From: JAAAPF01 sp964481035
Lineage (GTDB): Bacteria; Pseudomonadota; Alphaproteobacteria; Geminicoccales; Geminicoccaceae
Length of the DNA: 11,577 nucleotides
Direction of reading: 5' to 3'
Assembly (NCBI GenBank): GCA_964481035.1
Contig: CAYZSE010000110.1
Span: forward strand, 1-11,577
Position numbers and translations under genes: made by a program. The notes under the pieces were generated by a model. The model did not search any database. It worked only from the letters and a program-made list of their open reading frames with translations, and had not been told where the DNA came from. Shown one piece after another: positions 7,315 to 11,577 of the stretch; position 1 is the first letter of the stretch; every line of letters begins with the position of its first letter.

Positions 7315-8070
7315 CTAGGGCCGAGCGCCGGCACCGGCGACGCGCCGCAACGCCGCCGTATCGGTCACGCTCACCCGGCGATAACCGACGATGATCGCGC
7401 CCGCCGACGCGAGATCCGTCAAGACCCGGTTCACGCGGTTGCGCGAGAGGTTGGCCATCTCCGCGAGTTCCTTCTGCCTCATGCTCAGTGGCCGGCCCTC
7501 ATCGGCCTCGGCCATCGCCACGAGTTTCGCGGCGATCCTGACCACGGCCGCGCGAACATAGCCGACCTCGACGGATCGCGTCAGTGTCTCCAGGTGCTCG
7601 CGAACCAAGTCGGCGAACGCGCGGGCGGTCTCGAAATCGCTGCGGACGAGGCGTTCCAGGGCCAGGGCCGGTACCTGAACGAGTGTGGTCGGCGCGCGCG
7701 CTTCGACGACGACGGCGGCCGGTGTCAGGGCGAGGACCGGAGAACGGCCGCACCAGTAGCCGACGCTGCGGATGTCGCACAGACGGGGACGCCGGCCGGG
7801 CGACGTCAGTCGCACGGCGACGCTGCCGCCGGCGATCCCCAACAAGCCCGGCGAGCGGTCGAAGGCCGCGACGACCGTGGCGCCGGCCTCTATCGGTCGC
7901 GCGCTTGCCTCGTCCAGAAGCGCGCGCGCGAAGGCTGGGGGCTGTCGCCGCAGCCAGCCGTGCTGCCGCAACACCGAGCCGGGATCGTCTCGCAGCGGTT
8001 CATCTGGCAGGGCGGGCGTCGTTGCCTCTGTCGGCGCGGCACCCGGAAGCGCAGCGGAGGACCGGATCAC
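7315..8070 (-). CDS. Crp/Fnr-family transcriptional regulator
   Basis: The 251-residue product has an N-terminal cupin-like sensor region (about 35-140), a dimerisation helix (about 143-187) and a C-terminal winged helix-turn-helix (about 194-240). The recognition segment LSMRQKELAEMANLSRNRVN is at 195-214. The usual cyclic-nucleotide pocket is not recognisable: the expected GE..ALL...PR stretch is replaced by YWCGRSPVLALTPAA (105-119). There is no N-terminal Cys cluster for an Fnr-type iron-sulfur site. The signal is therefore unknown. The GTG start at 8070 overlaps the preceding gene's TGA as GTGA (8070-8067), the classic coupled arrangement. It may regulate its own operon, but I see no Crp-type palindrome there. 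Confidence 0.9.
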   Translation of the reverse strand: MIRSSAALPGAAPTEATTPALPDEPLRDDPGSVLRQHGWLRRQPPAFARALLDEASARPIEAGATVVAAFDRSPGLLGIAGGSVAVRLTSPGRRPRLCDIRSVGYWCGRSPVLALTPAAVVVEARAPTTLVQVPALALERLVRSDFETARAFADLVREHLETLTRSVEVGYVRAAVVRIAAKLVAMAEADEGRPLSMRQKELAEMANLSRNRVNRVLTDLASAGAIIVGYRRVSVTDTAALRRVAGAGARP

Positions 8071-8378
8071 GACGCCCCGTCACCTCTCAGTTTCGCGACC
8101 ACGGCGGCGCAATCGGCTTCGCTGCGGACGAGCGGCGTTGTCTCCTGGTCGACGTCGTCGGGCGCCTCGGCGCGGATTCGCGCGACGGTCTCTCGCAGGA
8201 TCGTGTCGATGTCGCCCGCCGTCAGAAACCCGCTGTCCTTGGCCGTTTCCAGGGCGAGGCAGGCGCCGGCCTGGGCACCGACGAGGATGCCGGCACCGGC
8301 GCCGAAGCCCAGGGCCGCGAAGCCGCCCAAGAGCCCGCCAACGATCAAGGCGATCAGCGCGATGATGAAGGTACGCAT
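8067..8378 (-). CDS. Small glycine-rich membrane protein of unknown function
   Basis: Not a family I can name. The 103 residues begin MRTFIIALIALIVGGLLGGF. There is one hydrophobic stretch, about residues 4-42, very rich in Gly/Ala with repeated small-xxx-small spacing; it could be one long helix or a two-helix hairpin, which suggests packing with itself or a partner. The remaining part, about 45-103, is soluble and acidic, and contains two cysteines in total (C40, C90). The ATG at 8378 is well supported by GGAGGAG (plus-strand 8386-8392) with a 7-nt spacer. It is the first gene of the operon with the Crp-like regulator and the patatin lipoprotein, overlapping the former by 4 nt, and so is probably made in step with it. 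Confidence 0.82.
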   Translation of the reverse strand: MRTFIIALIALIVGGLLGGFAALGFGAGAGILVGAQAGACLALETAKDSGFLTAGDIDTILRETVARIRAEAPDDVDQETTPLVRSEADCAAVVAKLRGDGAS

Positions 8379-8400
8379 GGCCGGGCTCCTCCGCTGGCTG

Positions 8401-8430
8401 ATGATTCTGAGCGCATCGGATAGGCCGCAA
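8401..8430 (-). promoter_or_regulatory. Candidate promoter of the membrane protein/Crp/patatin operon
   Basis: On the minus strand TTGCGG (8430-8425) and AATCAT (8406-8401) are separated by 18 nt and match the sigma-70 hexamers at 4 of 6 positions each. Transcription would start near 8394, just ahead of the ribosome binding site. The -35 hexamer lies inside a partial third copy of the operator half-site (8434-8425), directly downstream of the tandem repeat at 8440-8479. That is the position expected for an AraC-type activator site. Confidence 0.35.
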
Positions 8431-8439
8431 TCCCGCGTG

Positions 8440-8479
8440 CCGCAGTCCGAAAAGCGCAACCGCGATCCGTTTCGCGCAA
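8440..8479 (-). promoter_or_regulatory. Tandem 20-bp direct repeat, putative AraC-type operator (copy 1)
   Basis: On the minus strand two abutting 20-bp units are read: TTGCGCGAAACGGATCGCGG (8479-8460) and TTGCGCTTTTCGGACTGCGG (8459-8440). They agree at TTGCGC and at CGGAYnGCGG, and differ in the 4-nt spacer. GGGATTGCGG at 8434-8425 is a partial third half-site. The element lies between the AraC-family gene's stop and the start of the membrane protein gene. The same two-unit element recurs at 9667-9706. Tandem direct repeats one to two helical turns apart are the normal form of AraC/XylS operators. The assignment to this AraC is inference. Confidence 0.7.
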
Positions 8480-8499
8480 GCACGAAGGCAGCGTGATGG

Positions 8500-9471
8500 T
8501 CAGGCGCGGCGCGCGGCCCGCGCCACGGTCTCGGACGGATTCTCGCCGAAGCGTCGGCGATAGGCCTCGGCGCAGCGGCCGAGATGCGTGATGCCGCAGT
8601 CCTGAGCGACGTCGATGACCCGGGTGCCCGGGGCCGCGCGCGCCAGTCGCCGGTGCAGGAGATCGAGGCGGCAGGCTTGGAGATGCGCCCGTGGCGTGGT
8701 CTCGCGGTGCCTCTTGAAGGCGAGTTGCAGCGAGCGCGTGCTGACCCCCACCGCTGCGGCGATGTCGGCGACCGCGAGGGCCCGGCTCGCGTTCTCCCGG
8801 ATGAACGCCTCCGCCCGTGCGACCTGCCGGTCGGAGGCGGGCATCGCCGGGCGGATGCTGCCCTCGAGCTCGCCGCGCTCGACGTAGATGGCGGTGAGGC
8901 TGTCGAGCAGAAGCTGGGCGGCACCCTCGCGCGCGCCATCGAAGCGCGCGATGGCGCCGCCACGGTCGATGTCGCGCACGACGCAGTGGACCCAGTCCGC
9001 GAGGCTCGCCGCCGCCGTGCTCGTGCCCGCGATGGCGCCGAGCCCGTCGAGCAGGTGCCCCGCGGCGCGACCCAGCTCGACGCCGAGCCGGTCTTCGAGC
9101 ACGGACGTGCGCGCCATCACCACGAGCCCCTCGTAGGCGCGTCCGCAAGTCGTCGAGCGACGGCCCAGCCCCGGCAGGAGGATGTCGCCCGGGTCGGCCA
9201 CCGCCTCGCGCCGCCCGTCGTCGGTGCCGATGCGGCCGGCGATCGGCATCAGCAGCCCGAGACGGCTGTGGTCCTCGAGCGTGATGCGATGGCCCGTCGT
9301 GCTGACCGCCATCAAGCGCACGTCGCCGAGGGTGACGGCGCGCGAGTGCAGGTCGAAGGACCCCGGCGCGTCCAGCGCTTCCAGCCGGCTCACCTGGGGG
9401 AACACCGCGCGCGAGAGGGCGAGCGCACTGGCCACGGAACCCGTGCGGTAGATCGTGTGCTCATCGAGCAT
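8500..9471 (-). CDS. AraC-family transcriptional regulator
   Basis: The 323-residue product has an N-terminal cupin-like sensing domain (about 25-165) and a C-terminal AraC/XylS DNA-binding domain (about 213-318). The two helix-turn-helix motifs are VADIAAAVGVSTRSLQLAFK (234-253) and the second around VIDVAQDCGITHLGRCAEAY (285-304), followed by RRRFGENPSE. I prefer ATG 9471, from which the recognisable domain begins (MLDEHTIYRTG), although its GGAG lies only 1 nt away. An in-frame GTG at 9513 would add 14 residues and cannot be excluded. The inducer is unknown. The gene lies between the two matching tandem-repeat elements at 8440-8479 and 9667-9706, which strongly suggests it controls the operons on both sides. 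Confidence 0.9.
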   Translation of the reverse strand: MLDEHTIYRTGSVASALALSRAVFPQVSRLEALDAPGSFDLHSRAVTLGDVRLMAVSTTGHRITLEDHSRLGLLMPIAGRIGTDDGRREAVADPGDILLPGLGRRSTTCGRAYEGLVVMARTSVLEDRLGVELGRAAGHLLDGLGAIAGTSTAAASLADWVHCVVRDIDRGGAIARFDGAREGAAQLLLDSLTAIYVERGELEGSIRPAMPASDRQVARAEAFIRENASRALAVADIAAAVGVSTRSLQLAFKRHRETTPRAHLQACRLDLLHRRLARAAPGTRVIDVAQDCGITHLGRCAEAYRRRFGENPSETVARAARRA

Positions 9472-9803
9472 TCTCCGGCCCGAGGCCGCATCTTCCCTAG
9501 CCGCAGCCACCACCGCAGGACCGCCCGACGTGCATGAAAAGCTTCCACGAAAACTTTGCTATCGGACGCTTATGACGATTCTGTGACGTTTTCCAGCCCT
9601 GAGCTCGCCGCCCGGGGAGCACTGGCGGCTCGCGGCAAGAGGTGCGGCGAGGCGCGGCCGCGTTTCTTGCGCGTTGCGGATAGCGGTTGCGCGAAGCGGA
9701 TTGTGGCGCGGCGCCGGAGCGTGGTCCTGCTCCCGTGGTCTCGACGACGCTCGTGGGCGCGGTCTTCCTGCCCGCGGCCCACCCTCTCTGGAGCCAACGA
9801 CGC
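9472..9803. other. Divergent regulatory gap between the AraC gene and the PliG-like operon
   Basis: This 332-nt stretch has no convincing gene (290 nt if the AraC gene starts at 9513). Bases 9533-9597 are noticeably richer in A/T than the surroundings and may hold the AraC-gene promoter. A weak minus-strand -10 candidate is CATAAG (9574-9569), without a clear -35. The plus-strand operator-like repeat at 9667-9706 is the main recognisable element. I see no convincing -10 for the plus-strand operon between it and 9804, and no second copy of the repeat near the AraC gene start. Confidence 0.6.
9667..9706 (+). promoter_or_regulatory. Tandem 20-bp direct repeat, putative AraC-type operator (copy 2)
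   Basis: Two abutting 20-bp units are read: TTGCGCGTTGCGGATAGCGG (9667-9686) and TTGCGCGAAGCGGATTGTGG (9687-9706). They end 97 nt before the lipoprotein start. Compared base for base with copy 1 at 8479-8440, identity is concentrated in TTGCGC and CGGAYnGYGG of both units, while the two 4-nt spacers differ. Conservation of exactly the contact-like blocks with variable spacers argues for a protein-binding site rather than a duplicated segment. A weaker extra half-site, CGGAGCGTGG, is at 9715-9724. Confidence 0.7.
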
Positions 9804-10298
9804 ATGAAGACACTCGCAACCCTCGCCCTCACGGCCCTGCTCGCGGGCACGCTCGCCGCCTGCGGCGGCGGCACCTCCACTCCCGCACCGCAGGCCCAGG
9901 CGCCGGCGGCGCCGAGCCTGCCGACCGTCGACACCGCGGGCGCGCAGGGCCTCTTGAGCCCCGACGAGACGCTGCAGGTGGTGAGCATGCCGGCCACGGG
10001 CTCGACCAGCGTCTCCGGCACCGTCGTCGGCTACGAGTCGAACTCCTACGCCGTCCCCGTGGCCGCGGGCCAGACCCTGCGCGTCGACTTCCAGCCGTCG
10101 AACACGAACCTCTACATGAACATCCACGACACCGCCGATCAGAGCGGCAACGCCGTGTTTGGGGGCGAGGCCGACGGCACCAACGCGGTGCTCAGCCCGT
10201 CGTCGCCCACGACCTACCTCATCCGCCCCTATCAGCCGCGGGCGATGGCGCGGCGCAACGAGACGGGCAGCTACACGATCCAGATCGCGCGCAACTGA
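9804..10298 (+). CDS. Lipoprotein with PliG-like (g-type lysozyme inhibitor-like) domain
   Basis: The 164-residue lipoprotein has a signal peptide at 1-19, lipobox LAAC and lipidated C20. The following Gly-Gly-Gly does not suggest retention in the inner membrane. A Thr/Pro/Ala-rich linker runs to about residue 60. Residues 66-163 form a beta-sandwich domain resembling PliG, the periplasmic inhibitor of g-type lysozyme, and the related PPC domains: SVSGTVVGYESNSYAVPVAAGQ at 69-90 and RRNETGSYTIQI at 150-161 are the recognisable ends. The ATG at 9804 has GGAG at 9790-9793. It heads a plus-strand set downstream of the 9667-9706 repeat. The related domain in the protein encoded from 10424 makes the two likely paralogues. 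Lysozyme inhibition is inferred from family resemblance only. Confidence 0.85.
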   Translation: MKTLATLALTALLAGTLAACGGGTSTPAPQAQAPAAPSLPTVDTAGAQGLLSPDETLQVVSMPATGSTSVSGTVVGYESNSYAVPVAAGQTLRVDFQPSNTNLYMNIHDTADQSGNAVFGGEADGTNAVLSPSSPTTYLIRPYQPRAMARRNETGSYTIQIARN

Positions 10299-10324
10299 GC
10301 CGCACCACAGCGGGAGGCCGCAGG

Positions 10325-10399
10325 ATGAACAACATCATCTATCTCGTCGGGCTGGTCGTGATCGTGCTCGCGATCCTCGGCTTTCTCGGCCTGCGCTGA
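10325..10399 (+). CDS. 24-residue single-helix membrane peptide
   Basis: The tiny product begins MNNIIYLVGLVVIVLAILGF and ends with a single arginine just before the stop, after LGL. Nearly the whole peptide is one hydrophobic helix, and the only charged side chain is the C-terminal arginine. Translation is well supported by GGGAGG at 10312-10317, 7 nt before the ATG at 10325. It fits tightly between its neighbours, 26 nt after the lipoprotein and 24 nt before the SH3 protein gene. Similar peptides are, to my recollection, common and unnamed in alphaproteobacteria. Function unknown. Confidence 0.75.
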   Translation: MNNIIYLVGLVVIVLAILGFLGLR

Positions 10400-10423
10400 G
10401 CGCGACACGCAAGGGAGAACGTC

Positions 10424-11577
10424 GTGACGGCCTTCCGCTGCGGCTTGATCGCGACCCTGCTGGTGCTCGTCGCTCTGCCGGCTTTGGCGCAGATCGAAGA
10501 GCGCCGGGTGCAGTTCGCTCCCGGCACCTCGAGCGCGACGGTCGAGGGGCAGATCCAGGGTGACGAGATCGTCGACTATCTCTTGAACGCCCGCGCCGGG
10601 CAGGCCGCCAACATCAGCATGGCGGCGAGCACGGGCATCGCCTACTTCAATCTCATCGCTCCGAGCGAGACCGACGTGGCCTTCCACATCGGCTCGCGCG
10701 ACGGCAACCAGTTCGAGGGCGTCCTGCCCGAGAGCGGCGACTACCGCGTCCGCGTCTACCTCATGGGCGACGAGGCGCCCACGACCTACCGCCTCGAGAT
10801 GATCGTCGCCGACATCGCGGGCCGGGCGGCGCCGGCGCCTTCCGGCGACGACTTCACGGAGACCGACTTCTACGAGGTGGCGGGTGTCGCGGCCGGCGAC
10901 GTCTTGAACCTGCGCGAGGGACCCTCGACCGCGAGCGCGGTGCGCTCCGGCCTCGAAAGCGGCACGCTCCTCGAGAACGCGGGCGCTTGCGAGGTGCACG
11001 GCTCGACGCGCTGGTGCCCCGTCGAGGTCGCGGGTCGGGGCGTGCGCGGCTGGGTGGCCGCCCGCTATCTGCGCGAGCCGGGTCCCGGGTCGGCAACGGC
11101 GCCGGCTCCGGAAGCGGGGCAGTTCCCGCCCTATCCCGAGCCCGACCGCCTGCGGACCGGCGCGACACCGCCCTATCTCAGTGTGTTCGGCGTCAGCGAT
11201 GCCCTCGACATCCGCGCCGCGCCCTCGACCCGCGCCGCCGTCGTCGCTGCCGCACCCTCCGGCACCCTTTTGCGCAACTACGGCTGCCGCGGGGCCGAGG
11301 GGCGGCGCTGGTGCGAGGTCGAGCGCGTCGATGGCGACACCGACCGCGGCTGGGCCGCGGCCGAGTACCTCGAAGCGGCCGGCGGCCCGGAGCGCGCCGG
11401 ACAGGGCATCTTCGACGCTGGCGGCTGGATCGACTGCGCCCAGGCGGCGAGCCAGCCGCTCACTAGGTGCGGCTTCGGCGTCGCCCGCGAGGGCGGCGGC
11501 ACCGCGACCGTCGTGGTGACCAAGCCGGATGACATCGATCGCATGCTTTTCTTCCAAAACGGCGAGTTCCTAGGCGC
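10424..11577 (+). CDS. Secreted protein: PliG-like domain, two SH3 domains and a C-terminal domain (3' end outside window)
   Basis: The frame runs without a stop from GTG 10424 to the window edge: 384 codons plus 2 nt. GGGAG at 10413-10417 with a 6-nt spacer supports the start. Residues 1-22 are a Sec signal peptide (cleavage after LPALA). Residues 28-128 form a PliG/PPC-like domain beginning VQFAPGTSSATVEGQIQGDE. Two bacterial SH3 domains follow at about 155-216 (LNLREGPST...GWVAARYL) and 255-316 (LDIRAAPST...GWAAAEYL), joined by a proline-rich linker. Each carries a cysteine pair nine positions apart (C189/C198, C288/C297), probably a disulfide. From about 333 a third type of domain begins, with DCAQ, CGFGVAR and a segment reading MLFFQNGEF. 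SH3 domains of this type often bind peptidoglycan. The product is presumably periplasmic. Lysozyme inhibition or wall binding is inference. Confidence 0.9.
   Translation, partial: MTAFRCGLIATLLVLVALPALAQIEERRVQFAPGTSSATVEGQIQGDEIVDYLLNARAGQAANISMAASTGIAYFNLIAPSETDVAFHIGSRDGNQFEGVLPESGDYRVRVYLMGDEAPTTYRLEMIVADIAGRAAPAPSGDDFTETDFYEVAGVAAGDVLNLREGPSTASAVRSGLESGTLLENAGACEVHGSTRWCPVEVAGRGVRGWVAARYLREPGPGSATAPAPEAGQFPPYPEPDRLRTGATPPYLSVFGVSDALDIRAAPSTRAAVVAAAPSGTLLRNYGCRGAEGRRWCEVERVDGDTDRGWAAAEYLEAAGGPERAGQGIFDAGGWIDCAQAASQPLTRCGFGVAREGGGTATVVVTKPDDIDRMLFFQNGEFLG

Noticed and set aside
5168..7318. Open frame of 716 codons on the plus strand
   Set aside because: It covers the 3' half of zapE out of frame and the patatin gene on the opposite strand. 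The translation is low-complexity Arg/Ala-rich with no motif; long spurious frames are normal at this GC content.
9472..9513. GTG at 9513 as the start of the AraC-family gene
   Set aside because: It adds 14 low-complexity residues without a good ribosome binding site. ATG 9471 fits the domain start better, but the choice is not certain.
10271..11557. Open frame of 428 codons on the minus strand
   Set aside because: It is antisense to the SH3 protein gene, whose plus-strand frame has a signal peptide, ribosome binding site and clear domains.
1..11577. CRISPR array, tRNA or rRNA gene, transposon ends
   Set aside because: I saw no regularly spaced repeats, cloverleaf-like pattern, rRNA signature or transposase. 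Repetition is limited to the elements listed.

Overview
This is a very GC-rich chromosomal window that I read as alphaproteobacterial. The basis is an alphaproteobacterial-type addA followed directly by trxA, a ZapE/AFG1 ATPase, strong C/G third-position bias, and several secreted or lipoprotein families common in that class. The exact order is not resolvable; a Rhodospirillales- or Geminicoccales-like lineage is a guess. I see no rRNA, tRNA, CRISPR array, insertion sequence or phage gene.

Left part (1-4784). The 3' half of addA (recombination helicase-nuclease) runs in from the left edge. It is followed by trxA and then a lipoprotein of the dienelactone-hydrolase type whose start overlaps the trxA stop. 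That lipoprotein has glycine where the nucleophile should be. Converging on it is a class III omega-aminotransferase on the minus strand, with a candidate promoter in the gap it shares with zapE.

Middle (4785-8378). zapE (plus) converges on a minus-strand operon. Between them lies an exceptionally long, nearly perfect hairpin (5996-6067). In transcription order the operon is a 103-residue membrane protein, a Crp/Fnr-type regulator and a patatin-like lipoprotein. The first two genes overlap by 4 nt and the last two are 2 nt apart, so they are probably translationally coupled.

Right part (8440-11577). An AraC-family regulator gene sits between two promoter regions, each carrying the same operator-like element: two abutting 20-bp direct repeats with consensus TTGCGCNNNNCGGAYNGYGG. 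One copy (8440-8479) faces the membrane protein/Crp/patatin operon. The other (9667-9706) faces a plus-strand set that encodes a lipoprotein with a domain resembling the g-type lysozyme inhibitor PliG, a 24-residue single-helix membrane peptide, and a secreted protein with a PliG-like domain, two SH3 domains and the start of a further domain. This last gene is cut by the right edge.

How it may fit together (inference). The AraC regulator probably controls both flanking operons, whose products are almost all envelope proteins: two lipoproteins, two small membrane proteins and an exported SH3 protein. A lysozyme-resistance or envelope-maintenance regulon is the best single hypothesis for 6089-11577. 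The genes left of it look like ordinary housekeeping or metabolism.
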